Source: an uncultured Peptococcaceae bacterium (lineage in GTDB: Bacteria > Bacillota > Peptococcia > Peptococcales > Peptococcaceae). Taken from it: DNA of 21,137 nt. The translations under genes were made by a program, and so were the position numbers. The notes beneath the pieces are model-generated. The model was not told the origin of the DNA and ran no database searches. It was given only the letters and a program-made list of their open reading frames with translations. Location: contig CALAKO010000213.1 of assembly GCA_937922955.1 (NCBI GenBank), positions 1-21,137 on the forward strand. Direction: 5' to 3'. This document shows, piece by piece, positions 14,094 to 20,967 of the stretch. The number at the start of each line of letters is the position of its first letter. Within the stretch, counting starts at the first letter, position 1.

Positions 14094-14122
14094 ATTCTAA
14101 GCGAATTCTGGAAAAATGTCAA
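14094..14122 (-). promoter_or_regulatory. Promoter of pirin gene
   Basis: On the minus strand: consensus TTGACA (14117-14122), 17-bp spacer, TAGAAT (14094-14099), squeezed between the HxlR stop codon and the pirin leader. Confidence 0.8.
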
Positions 14123-14135
14123 CGCCGCCTCGGAT

Positions 14136-14486
14136 TCATTCGCCACATTGAGGATTCGTCAGTTCAAAGCGCTCATCCATATTCTTTTCGCCCCATTCAC
14201 ACATGAGCGCCAAAAGCGGCTCCAGGGAACGCCCTTTGTCGGTGATCGAATATTCCACACGCGGCGGCACTTCCGCATACGCCGTCCGATGAATCAACCC
14301 ATCATTCTCCAGCTCACGCAGCTGGTTGGTCAATGTGCGCTGAGAAATATGATTCAGCTCACGGAGCAATTCTCCAAAACGCTGGGTGCCGTTGCGCATC
14401 AGGCTGTCTAAAATCAACGGCTTGCATTTGCCGCCAATCATTTTTACGGTGACTTCCATCTCACAAGTTACTTTAATTTTCTCCAT
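14136..14486 (-). CDS. HxlR-family transcriptional regulator
   Basis: A 116-residue HxlR-type winged helix regulator. The family pattern is complete: an N-terminal Cys8, MIGGKCKPLILDSLM, RFGELLRELNHISQRTLTNQLRELENDGLI, then PPRVEYSITDKGRSLEPLL. In most members the GGK motif is followed by Trp; here it is Cys21, giving two cysteines in the region where HxlR proteins sense electrophiles or disulfide stress. The ATG at 14486 is chosen because GGGAGG precedes it. It is divergent from the aldo/keto reductase gene and upstream of pirin, both plausible targets. Confidence 0.93.
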   Translation of the reverse strand: MEKIKVTCEMEVTVKMIGGKCKPLILDSLMRNGTQRFGELLRELNHISQRTLTNQLRELENDGLIHRTAYAEVPPRVEYSITDKGRSLEPLLALMCEWGEKNMDERFELTNPQCGE

Positions 14487-14499
14487 GACATCCTCCCAT

Positions 14500-14517
14500 A
14501 GTGAAAAAAAGTTCACT
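14500..14517. promoter_or_regulatory. Inverted repeat, candidate HxlR operator
   Basis: AGTGAA-N6-TTCACT in the leader of the HxlR gene, between it and the divergent aldo/keto reductase promoter. The role is inferred. Confidence 0.45.
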
Positions 14518-14538
14518 TTCTAAAAAAATTCTGCGTAC

Positions 14539-14567
14539 TTGCCGCAGAAAATAAAACGATATACAAT
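14539..14567 (+). promoter_or_regulatory. Promoter of aldo/keto reductase gene
   Basis: TTGCCG (14539-14544), 17-bp spacer, TACAAT (14562-14567), about 75 bp upstream of the start codon's ribosome binding site. Confidence 0.55.
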
Positions 14568-14570
14568 CCA

Positions 14571-14598
14571 AGTATAGCGCGTTTCGGCCATATTGCAA
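14571..14598 (-). promoter_or_regulatory. Possible promoter of HxlR gene
   Basis: On the minus strand: TTGCAA (14593-14598), 16-bp spacer, TATACT (14571-14576). Divergent from and back-to-back with the aldo/keto reductase promoter. Confidence 0.5.
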
Positions 14599-14649
14599 CA
14601 AAAATTCACACGCCGCACGCCAATATTCACGCATAAGGAGCCTTTTATT

Positions 14650-15630
14650 ATGAAGCAACGACAACTTGGAAACACTGGCCGCATGGTCAGTGAAATTGGC
14701 CTTGGCACCTGGCAGCTGGGCACCAAATGGGGCGACCCATTCAACGAACAGGAAGCCATGGAGATTCTTGAAGCCACTTATGGCAACGGCATCACCCTCA
14801 TCGATACCGCTGATATTTACAACGACGGCAACAGCGAGCGTGCCATCGGCACCTTTTTGAAAAACCACCGCGACCATTTCTTTGTCGTCACCAAATGCGG
14901 CCGAGGACTGGACCCACATACCGCCGAAGGCTACACCGCAGAAAACATGGAAGCCTTCATCGACCAAAGCCTGCGCCGCCTTGGCATGGAGCAGCTGGAC
15001 CTTGTCCTGCTCCACTGCCCGCCAACGCCAGTCTACTACAACGACGACTTGTTCGCTGGTTTGGACAAGCTCGTGCAAAAGGTGAAAATCGCTCACTATG
15101 GCGTCAGCATCGAAAAAGTATCCGAAGGGCTTCAAGCCATGAATTATCCCATCAGCGCCATTGAAGTGGTGTTCAACATGTTCCGTTTGAAACCAACCGA
15201 AGAACTCTTCCCAGCAGCCATCGCCAAAAACATCGGCATCATTGCCCGCGTGCCACTGGCAAGCGGTCTCCTGACCGGACGCTACACCAAAGACACCACC
15301 TTCGGCGCCAACGACCACCGCAGCTACAACCGCAACGGCGAAGCCTTCGACAAAGGCGAAACCTTCTCCGGCGTTGACTACGATCTGGGCCTGCAAGCCG
15401 TCGCCGCCCTAAAAGACGTTTTTGGCACCGACGACCTCATTCCATACGCCCTGCGCTGGATCCTCATGCACGACGCCGTCAGCGCCGTCATCCCAGGCGC
15501 CAGCCGCCGCGAACAACTGCTCAGCAACGTCCGCGCCGCTGAACTGCCTGCGCTCTCCAACGAGCAAATGGACGCCGTCCGCGCCATCTACGACCGCTAC
15601 CTGCGCGCCTCTGTGCATGAAAACTGGTAA
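14650..15630 (+). CDS. Aldo/keto reductase
   Basis: A 326-residue AKR, an NAD(P)H-dependent carbonyl reductase with a TIM-barrel fold. The catalytic tetrad is visible: Asp52 and Tyr57 in DTADIYNDGNSE, Lys82 in VVTKCG, His122 in LLHCPP. Near the C-terminus, VIPGASRREQL matches the cofactor-binding segment. The ATG at 14650 follows AAGGAG at 9 bp; the longer reading frame has no ribosome binding site. It is divergent from HxlR, a common arrangement for reductases of toxic aldehydes. It ends in a strong hairpin terminator. Confidence 0.95.
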   Translation: MKQRQLGNTGRMVSEIGLGTWQLGTKWGDPFNEQEAMEILEATYGNGITLIDTADIYNDGNSERAIGTFLKNHRDHFFVVTKCGRGLDPHTAEGYTAENMEAFIDQSLRRLGMEQLDLVLLHCPPTPVYYNDDLFAGLDKLVQKVKIAHYGVSIEKVSEGLQAMNYPISAIEVVFNMFRLKPTEELFPAAIAKNIGIIARVPLASGLLTGRYTKDTTFGANDHRSYNRNGEAFDKGETFSGVDYDLGLQAVAALKDVFGTDDLIPYALRWILMHDAVSAVIPGASRREQLLSNVRAAELPALSNEQMDAVRAIYDRYLRASVHENW

Positions 15631-15643
15631 TATCCTTTCATAA

Positions 15644-15681
15644 CAAAAGCAGCCGCTCCTCTCAGGGGGCGGCTGCTTTTG
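15644..15681. terminator. Terminator between aldo/keto reductase and GNAT genes
   Basis: 13-bp perfect stem (15644-15656 with 15669-15681) containing CAAAAGCAGCCGC, with T-rich right flank and A-rich left flank. It serves the aldo/keto reductase gene and possibly the converging acetyltransferase gene. Confidence 0.8.
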
Positions 15682-15803
15682 TCTATGTTGGTATAAAAAC
15701 GGCGCGCCATTCTTCCTGTTTGGTCACAAGCTATACACACTATCTTATTATGAAAAACGTTCGTTTTAGTTACGTGTGAAATGCAACCACTGCTTTTTTG
15801 CCA

Positions 15804-16220
15804 TCAGCGCAGGGTGCTTGGCAGGTGGCAGATCTGCATGGCAACGCCGTCGGGCATCACCTGGAAGCCGAAGCGCTGGTAGAAGGCCGCATTTTTGCTT
15901 TCTTCCGGCATGACTTCGAGATAAAGGTAGTCTTTGTACTTTTCTTTGATCTGTTTAATCATGTGTCCGGCGATGCCTTGCCCATGATAGTTGGGATCAA
16001 CCAGCACATAGTGCATATACGCCAGCATGCCGCCGTCGTCCAGCACACGCACCAGCCCCACCAGTCGTTCACCATCCCAGGCGGTGAGCACAGTGGAGGA
16101 GGGCATCAACGCCTGATACAGCCGCTCCGGCATTTTGCCGGAAATCCAGCCGACCGACAAAAACAGCGCTTCTACCTGCGCTTGCGTAAAGATTTTTTCT
16201 TCTGTGTAACGAATGGCCAT
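15804..16220 (-). CDS. GNAT family acetyltransferase
   Basis: A 138-residue single-domain N-acetyltransferase. The acetyl-CoA loop NYHGQGIAGHMI (about 82-93) and the closing NAAFYQRFGFQV are clear; MHYVLVDPN precedes the loop as the usual beta strand. The ATG at 16220 has AAAGGAGG directly upstream; the 24 extra codons of the longer frame lack such a site. It has no operon partners and converges on the aldo/keto reductase terminator. Substrate unknown. Confidence 0.9.
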   Translation of the reverse strand: MAIRYTEEKIFTQAQVEALFLSVGWISGKMPERLYQALMPSSTVLTAWDGERLVGLVRVLDDGGMLAYMHYVLVDPNYHGQGIAGHMIKQIKEKYKDYLYLEVMPEESKNAAFYQRFGFQVMPDGVAMQICHLPSTLR

Positions 16221-16292
16221 GATTGTCCTCCTTTGTTTTCTACAATATACCTCTGCAGCAACCTTGTCGGCACTTGCAGTTTTCTGATACAC

Positions 16293-16344
16293 ACTCCAAA
16301 CTTTTTACACTGCATTTTACCACTCTCAACTACCATTTTGGAGT
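16293..16344. repeat. Inverted repeat in acetyltransferase/gldA divergent region
   Basis: Arms ACTCCAAA (16293-16300) and TTTGGAGT (16337-16344), 36 nt apart, in the 290-bp non-coding region between the divergent acetyltransferase and GldA-like genes. Could be a pair of operator half-sites; nothing else in this stretch is recognisable besides the promoter at 16428. Confidence 0.35.
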
Positions 16345-16427
16345 CACTAATAATTTCATGCGCGGCTTTTTGGCATTGCGTCGCAACTTTACCTATCTTC
16401 AGAAAATATAAACTTCGCGTCAGCCCC

Positions 16428-16455
16428 TTGAAAATAGTCGTATTATTACTATAAT
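16428..16455 (+). promoter_or_regulatory. Promoter of GldA-like gene
   Basis: TTGAAA (16428-16433), 16-bp spacer, TATAAT (16450-16455), about 40 bp upstream of the GAGG ribosome binding site. Confidence 0.65.
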
Positions 16456-16507
16456 AGATTCTATAAAAGATACTTTTTATCAAACAAGAAATCAATGAGG
16501 TGATTTT

Positions 16508-17596
16508 ATGGCAAGACTCAGAATGATGCGTGCGCCACAAAAATATGTCCAAGGCAGAGATGCGCTGAATAGTTTCCACGAAGAAATGAAAGACCTTGGC
16601 AGCAAATGGCTGTTCATCTGCTCCAACAGCGGTTATAAAATGTGTCACGATAAAATCGAAAGCAGCTTCGCCGACACTAACGATGTGCGCCGTTACGAAA
16701 TCTTTGGCGGTACCTCCAGCGTCGGTGAAATCGAACGCATGAGAAAAATCGTGCGCGAGGAAGGGCTCGACGTGGTTGTCGGCGTTGGCGGCGGCTCCGC
16801 CATCGACACGGCAAAAGCGACTGCCCACTACGAACATTTACCTGTTGTCATCATTCCAACCGTTGTTGCAACCGACGCGCCATGCACCGGTCTCTCAGTC
16901 ATCTACAACGACGACCAGACCTTCAACAGCTACCTCTTCTATCCAAAAAACCCAGAAGCAGTCATCGTTGACAGCACCATCATCGCACAGGCGCCGGTCA
17001 AGTTCCTCGTTGCCGGCATGGGCGACGCCCTCGGCACCTATTTCGAAGCCCGCGCCTGCCAGCGCACCGACGCTCCTAGCCTGGAATTTGGCGGCATCAC
17101 CCGCTCTGCCATGGCTTTGTGCGAACTTTGCTACAAAACCCTGAAAACTTACGGTGCTGCTGCAAAACAAGCCTGTGAAAACAACGTCGTTACCCCAGCA
17201 CTCGATGCCATCATTGAAGCCAACGTTTACCTGTCTGGCGTTGGCGCCGACAATGGCGGCCTCGCTGTTGCCCATTCCTTCTACAACGGCCTCACAGCCC
17301 TTGGCGGTCACAGCGCTCCTCACGGCAACTGTGTCGCTTTTGGCACCCTGGTTCAGCTTGTGCTCGAAGGCGCTTCTAAAGAAGAATTCAAAGAAGTGCA
17401 AGACTTCTGTTTGGAAGTTGGCCTGCCAACCCGTCTTGAAGAAATCGGCGTCACCACTGATGAAGAAATTCGCGTCATCGCTGAAAAAGCCTGCGTCGAA
17501 GGCGAATCCATCCACAACATGGTTGCCGACGTCACCCCCGCCGAACTCTACGACGCCATCGTCGCCGCAGATGCCCTCGGCAAAGCTCGACTTTGA
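16508..17596 (+). CDS. gldA: Glycerol dehydrogenase (GldA-like)
   Basis: A 362-residue iron/zinc alcohol dehydrogenase of the GldA type, normal length. GVGGGSAIDTAK (92-103) binds NAD. Metal ligands are Asp173 (AGMGDALGTYFEA), His256 (AVAHSFYNG) and His272 (APHGN), matching the glycerol dehydrogenase set. It would oxidise glycerol to dihydroxyacetone, or act on related 1,2-diols. No dihydroxyacetone kinase or glycerol facilitator gene is adjacent, so the physiological substrate is open. The ATG follows ATGAGG. Single-gene unit with its own promoter and a long hairpin terminator. Confidence 0.92.
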   Translation: MARLRMMRAPQKYVQGRDALNSFHEEMKDLGSKWLFICSNSGYKMCHDKIESSFADTNDVRRYEIFGGTSSVGEIERMRKIVREEGLDVVVGVGGGSAIDTAKATAHYEHLPVVIIPTVVATDAPCTGLSVIYNDDQTFNSYLFYPKNPEAVIVDSTIIAQAPVKFLVAGMGDALGTYFEARACQRTDAPSLEFGGITRSAMALCELCYKTLKTYGAAAKQACENNVVTPALDAIIEANVYLSGVGADNGGLAVAHSFYNGLTALGGHSAPHGNCVAFGTLVQLVLEGASKEEFKEVQDFCLEVGLPTRLEEIGVTTDEEIRVIAEKACVEGESIHNMVADVTPAELYDAIVAADALGKARL

Positions 17597-17623
17597 TTTT
17601 CTCCTCCATACTATATATCCTCT

Positions 17624-17666
17624 AACAAGCAATGCCCGCTGGTTCTACCAGCGGGCATTGCTTGTT
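17624..17666. terminator. 19-bp perfect hairpin between gldA and kptA
   Basis: Perfect 19-bp arms (17624-17642 and 17648-17666) with a 5-nt loop between two convergent genes. T tracts are weak, so it may work as a bidirectional terminator or an RNA-stabilising stem. Confidence 0.8.
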
Positions 17667-17678
17667 AATATCACATGC

Positions 17679-18212
17679 TCACAGCTTTTGCAAAAATTCC
17701 TCCGGCACCTGCTTCGTCAGCCAGACACCGTTGCGCGACACATAGAACCGATGCCCCTGTGCCGCCATCTTCTGGGCATCCACGCGAAATACCACTGGCT
17801 TGCCGTGGCGCTGGCCCACCTTCGTCGCCGTCGCCACATCCGTCGACAGATGCACATACAGCCGCGACATCGGCAAGAGCCCCTGCGCCTCGATCGACGC
17901 CACAGATTGCTCGCTCGTGCCATGATACAACACCTCCGGCGGCACTTTTTCCTCCAGTTCCACATCCACATGCACAGAATGCCCCTGGTTGGCACGAATC
18001 AGCGTCTTGTCCTCATTAAACACATAGCGCCCCTTGCTGTCTGTCGCCACAATCTCTTCCAATATCTCCATCGACATCGGCCGCGTCTTTGCAATCCCAG
18101 CGATCACCTCGTCCACCCGCGCCCAGCCATGTTCATCCAGCGTGATCCCAATCACCTCCGGCTTGTGCCGCAGAATCAGGCTCAAAAACTTGCTCGTCTT
18201 GGTATCGACCAT
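17679..18212 (-). CDS. kptA: RNA 2'-phosphotransferase (Tpt1/KptA)
   Basis: A 177-residue KptA protein, normal for bacteria. LSLILRHKPE carries the conserved Arg15-His16 pair; IRANQGHS (72-79) and LYHGTS (95-100) form the NAD-binding lobe; HLSTD and RHGKPVV (135-141) complete the active-site set. It transfers the 2'-phosphate of RNA (or other ends) to NAD+, giving ADP-ribose 1'',2''-cyclic phosphate. Bacteria lack the tRNA splicing step this serves in yeast, so its role is uncertain. The gene is downstream of the HEAT-repeat gene on the same strand, 72 bp apart. Confidence 0.95.
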   Translation of the reverse strand: MVDTKTSKFLSLILRHKPEVIGITLDEHGWARVDEVIAGIAKTRPMSMEILEEIVATDSKGRYVFNEDKTLIRANQGHSVHVDVELEEKVPPEVLYHGTSEQSVASIEAQGLLPMSRLYVHLSTDVATATKVGQRHGKPVVFRVDAQKMAAQGHRFYVSRNGVWLTKQVPEEFLQKL

Positions 18213-18284
18213 CAGGCATGCTCCCTTCTATGGTGGATTTACACAAAAACAGGCACGTTCTCTCTTGAAAGCATAACACACATT

Positions 18285-18812
18285 TCATCGTTTTCGACGC
18301 GCCAATTTCTTCAACGCTTTTACATATTGATTCTTTACGCCATTTTCCTCTTCAGCCTCACAAATGGCCTTCACTTGATCGCACAACGCCGTCTCACTGT
18401 ACGCATCCAGCAAAATGATGCGCGACAGTGCATAAGCACTGCCCCAACGCACCACCGTGCCCTCATCGTGAGTGTTCTCCAGCAGCACCGGAATCACATC
18501 GTCTAATGATTGCGGATACTGCGCCGCCATATTTCCAACAATCCGCGAGGCTTCCCGTTTGCAGGAATTGTTCTCGCTCTTCACATACGCCTTCGCGAAC
18601 TCCAAAAAACCTTCCTCCAACGGCATCATCGCTTTGTTGGAGATCTCCTCAATGGCTTCTAAAATCGTCGCAACCTTGTTCGCCTTCAGAACCTCCGCCG
18701 CCTGACGAATCGCTGCAAGCCCAAAAGAGCCATCCAGAATGCCTTCCACAATCTGCCCTCGCGCCGCCATTTTTTTAATGCTCTTGTCGGTTAAAATCTC
18801 AACCAAATCCAC
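18285..18812 (-). CDS. HEAT-repeat protein
   Basis: A 175-residue all-helical protein. The repeats AAIRQAAEVLKANKVATILEAIEEI (about 33-57), REASRIVGNMAAQYP (about 86-100) and SAYALSRIILLD (about 124-135) have the paired-helix HEAT/ARM pattern, suggesting a protein-protein scaffold. The C-terminus is strongly basic (KKLARRKR). The start is GTG after AGGGGGG, with an in-frame TGA two codons upstream fixing it as the first possible start. It lies upstream of kptA, with unknown link. Confidence 0.85.
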   Translation of the reverse strand: MDLVEILTDKSIKKMAARGQIVEGILDGSFGLAAIRQAAEVLKANKVATILEAIEEISNKAMMPLEEGFLEFAKAYVKSENNSCKREASRIVGNMAAQYPQSLDDVIPVLLENTHDEGTVVRWGSAYALSRIILLDAYSETALCDQVKAICEAEEENGVKNQYVKALKKLARRKR

Positions 18813-18836
18813 TGCTCAGCCCCCCCTAGATACTTA

Positions 18837-18842
18837 ATTATA
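18837..18842 (-). promoter_or_regulatory. Possible -10 box of HEAT-repeat gene
   Basis: Minus-strand TATAAT about 25 bp upstream of the GTG start, in an AT-rich patch; no -35 recognised. Confidence 0.4.
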
Positions 18843-18865
18843 ATTTAATACAAAACTTCTCTGTT

Positions 18866-19114
18866 TTACTCCATAAAATCCACAAAAGCCTCTGGGTTCA
18901 GATTTGCATTCACGAGAAATTGAATTTGCTCGTCACGATCCATCCAGCGAAAATCGGCAAGGCTGATGCCCGCCTGCGCAAGAGCGATTACTCGTTCCTC
19001 AAAGGCTTCGTAATCCATCACATGAGCAAATTGGGCAAAATCCGCCGCCAATTCCATCGCATCCAGATCACCGCTGCCAGCAAAATCAAACACATCGCCA
19101 AAAAATCCATCCAT
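18866..19114 (-). CDS. Small acidic protein of unknown function
   Basis: An 82-residue acidic, probably helical protein. Its second half holds two related motifs, LAQAGISLADF (about 44-54) and LVNANLNPEAF (about 67-77), suggesting an internal duplication of a short helix-turn unit. AAAGGAG precedes the ATG. It lies 36 bp downstream of the tocopherol-cyclase-like gene, so it is probably co-transcribed. No family recognised. Confidence 0.75.
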   Translation of the reverse strand: MDGFFGDVFDFAGSGDLDAMELAADFAQFAHVMDYEAFEERVIALAQAGISLADFRWMDRDEQIQFLVNANLNPEAFVDFME

Positions 19115-19150
19115 ATTGGTTGCTCCTTTCTATGTCAAACACGTTCCCTC

Positions 19151-20281
19151 TCACTCATACTCGCCATATTCGCAGCCAACGTGGTTGGCGTAGACTTGGT
19201 CGATGAGGCGCCAGCGACCGTGGCGGCGCTGGTAGAGTTTGACGGTGCCTTGGCCGTTGCCGCCGTTCCAGAGGCGGGTGTGGCGTTTATAGCCGTCGGG
19301 GGATTCGTAGTTAATAAGGATCATGTCGGCTTTGCGACAGGTGATGTCGACGATCATTTTGGCGCGGAAGGTGGTTTGGACGACGTGCCAGATGATGTGG
19401 GTGTCGGTTTCGCGGCAATCGAAGTGGGTGCGGCTGCCGGTCCAGAATTTGCTGAAGTTGAATTCGTAGTCTTGGCCTTCGTAGTAGAATTGGCCGAGGA
19501 GTTTGCGATTAAGTGCGATGCCGAAGGCTTTCGGTGTGCCGCCGCCGACTTCGAAGACGCTGTTGTGCAAGCGCTTGCCGGTAGCTTTGCTGATGAGATC
19601 ATTGGAGGAAAGCCAGACCCACGGCGAGGTGAAGTCGCCGCCCCAGTTTTTGTCGGCGTAGCCGTAGCAGTCTTCGGGGCGCACAATGTACTCTTCGCCG
19701 TTCAGGCGCAGCCAGCCTTCGAAGGCGGTTTTCATGCCTTCGGCGTGCCAAAACATTTCAAAGGCGTTGAGGCGGCGAAAGAAAGACGAGGCGCCGTAGC
19801 CAACGTTGTAGGCCACTTGCTTGTCGATGCGCAGGTCCCATTCCATGGTGCCAACGTCGCTCATCCATTCGGGATGCGCCTTGGCGTCCGCTTCAGAGAC
19901 GGCGACGCGCCCGGTCATGCGTGTTTCGGAGCAGGTGCAGTCGCCAGCGGCGAGGTGGAAAGGCACGCCGTCGCTGACGTGAACCTGTGACCAGGGAAAG
20001 AAACGGTGGAGCTGCCCCTTTGGCTCACCCCAGAAGCCAACATTGACCATGCAATAGGACGGGCGGCGCCCAGCTTCACGCCCGGCTGGATCGTTCCAGA
20101 CAAGCACGGGCTCCGCCTGAGCATGGGCCGGATTGCAGAGAAAGTATTCGATGTAGAAGCTCTTCGCTTCGCCGGTCTTGGCGTGGTGGGCCGTGAAGGA
20201 ATGCCACCACCAGTCGTAGCCTTTTTTCGCCAGCGGGCCTTTGAGCATGTAGGCGTCGCGTGTGATGTCGCTTTTGTTCAT
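19151..20281 (-). CDS. Tocopherol cyclase-like / lipocalin-like protein
   Basis: A 376-residue soluble protein rich in Trp, Tyr and Gly. KGYDWWWHSFTA (18-29), AFEMFWHAEGMKTAF (about 173-187), CYGYADKNWGGDFTSPWVWL (about 205-224) and the closing GCEYGEYE recall the clostridial family labelled 'tocopherol cyclase family protein', an eight- to ten-strand barrel related to carotenoid hydratase CrtC. No vitamin E pathway is expected in such an organism, so the natural ligand is unknown. AAAGGAGG precedes the ATG. It has a good promoter at 20335-20363. The family call is by remembered similarity, not by search. Confidence 0.75.
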   Translation of the reverse strand: MNKSDITRDAYMLKGPLAKKGYDWWWHSFTAHHAKTGEAKSFYIEYFLCNPAHAQAEPVLVWNDPAGREAGRRPSYCMVNVGFWGEPKGQLHRFFPWSQVHVSDGVPFHLAAGDCTCSETRMTGRVAVSEADAKAHPEWMSDVGTMEWDLRIDKQVAYNVGYGASSFFRRLNAFEMFWHAEGMKTAFEGWLRLNGEEYIVRPEDCYGYADKNWGGDFTSPWVWLSSNDLISKATGKRLHNSVFEVGGGTPKAFGIALNRKLLGQFYYEGQDYEFNFSKFWTGSRTHFDCRETDTHIIWHVVQTTFRAKMIVDITCRKADMILINYESPDGYKRHTRLWNGGNGQGTVKLYQRRHGRWRLIDQVYANHVGCEYGEYE

Positions 20282-20334
20282 ATTGCATCCTCCTTTGGTG
20301 AGTGCCGATTGCGCGGCGCTGATTCTTACTTTTT

Positions 20335-20363
20335 AGTATACGCCATTATCCGCGTCCTGGCAA
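20335..20363 (-). promoter_or_regulatory. Promoter of tocopherol-cyclase-like gene
   Basis: On the minus strand: TTGCCA (20358-20363), 17-bp spacer, TATACT (20335-20340). Confidence 0.7.
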
Positions 20364-20371
20364 ATACGCGC

Positions 20372-20408
20372 ATAAAAAAGCTCACGCCGAGAAAGAATCG
20401 ACGTGAGC
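20372..20408 (-). terminator. Terminator of the decayed MATE gene
   Basis: Arms GCTCACG (20380-20386) and CGTGAGC (20402-20408), plus a short inner CGA/TCG pairing, followed on the minus strand by TTTTTT. It marks the 3' end of the leftward MATE remnant and abuts the promoter above. Confidence 0.7.
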
Positions 20409-20457
20409 GTGCGCGGTTTTAGGAGTGCTGCAGGCGTAGGCTCTTTTGTTGCTGTTT

Positions 20458-20769
20458 TCAGCCTGCTTTTTCAGGATGCTGCTCGAGCTGCTTGTCACAC
20501 AGATAGAGCACCAGTCAAACAATTGTCAACACGACTTCGGCAAGCAACTTCGCGTCAATGACACCGGAAAGCTGCCAGTAATGGTTCAGGACAACGACCG
20601 CCGGAATAAAGAGCGCCACGTTGCGCAAGACGGTGATGATCAGCGAGCACAGAGCTTTGCCAAACGCCTGGAAATAGCTTGTCACCATGTTGATGATGCT
20701 GACCACTGGCGCTGACAGGCAGAGAATCTGCAGGAAATACGCCGTTTCCTGAATGAGCGCGTCTTCTCT
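20458..20769 (-). pseudogene. 5'-truncated MATE efflux transporter remnant
   Basis: A leftward frame beginning abruptly at REDALIQETAYFLQIL and running through a MATE-type C-terminus: SAPVVSIINMVTSYFQAFGK, then LCSLIITVLRNVALFIPAVV and the final helix VVLTIV. The TSYFQAFGKAL motif and two hydrophobic helices are typical of the last third of multidrug/Na+ MATE antiporters, normally about 450 residues. It is interrupted by TGA at 20515-20517, after which the same frame continues 18 codons (LVLYLCDKQLEQHPEKAG) to the natural stop at 20458. The N-terminal two thirds are absent. A terminator still follows. Clearly a dead remnant. Confidence 0.75.
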
Positions 20770-20780
20770 TACATGCGCCC

Positions 20781-20908
20781 GACGACATCCTCAAAGGCAT
20801 CGAAAAATCCGCCTTCCAGCTCCACTGCAGCCCCTGTGCATCCTCAATCAGTTCACCCAAGAAAGCCAAATCGAAAAAATCGGCAAAGGCACCTACCGCC
20901 TGCGCTGA
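20781..20908 (+). pseudogene. 5'-truncated, frameshifted winged-helix-like gene tail
   Basis: A rightward frame DDILKGIEKSAFQLHCSP, then, after a one-base loss in the C run at about 20831-20834, LCILNQFTQESQIEKIGKGTYRLR and stop at 20906-20908. The end (ILNQFTQESQIEKIGKGTYRL) resembles the last helix and wing of a winged helix domain, as in many regulators or RecG-like ATPases. A hairpin terminator follows 12 bases after the stop, supporting a genuine former gene end. Short and decayed, so the family is tentative. Confidence 0.35.
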
Positions 20909-20919
20909 AATAAAACACA

Positions 20920-20965
20920 AAAACCACCCCAGGCTTACAAAATGTTGTAGGCACGGAGCGGTTTT
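20920..20965 (+). terminator. Imperfect hairpin after the winged-helix tail
   Basis: Outer arms AAAACC (20920-20925) and GGTTTT (20960-20965), inner arms around GGCTTACAA/TTGTAGGC, then ATTTC. It looks like a weak rho-independent terminator. Confidence 0.45.
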
Positions 20966-20967
20966 AT

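Noticed and set aside
14473..15396. A 307-codon minus-strand frame opposite the aldo/keto reductase
   Set aside because: Antisense shadow of a gene with clear catalytic residues and signals.
17154..18506. A 450-codon open frame on the plus strand
   Set aside because: It runs out of frame through the 3' half of gldA, across the hairpin, then antisense through kptA and into the HEAT-repeat gene. Its product is low-complexity and His/Arg-rich, with no ribosome binding site; it is a shadow of real genes.
18920..19990. A 356-codon plus-strand frame rich in Ala, Val and Gly
   Set aside because: Antisense to the 82-residue gene and the tocopherol-cyclase-like gene, whose codon bias leaves the opposite strand open. 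No start signals and no motifs.
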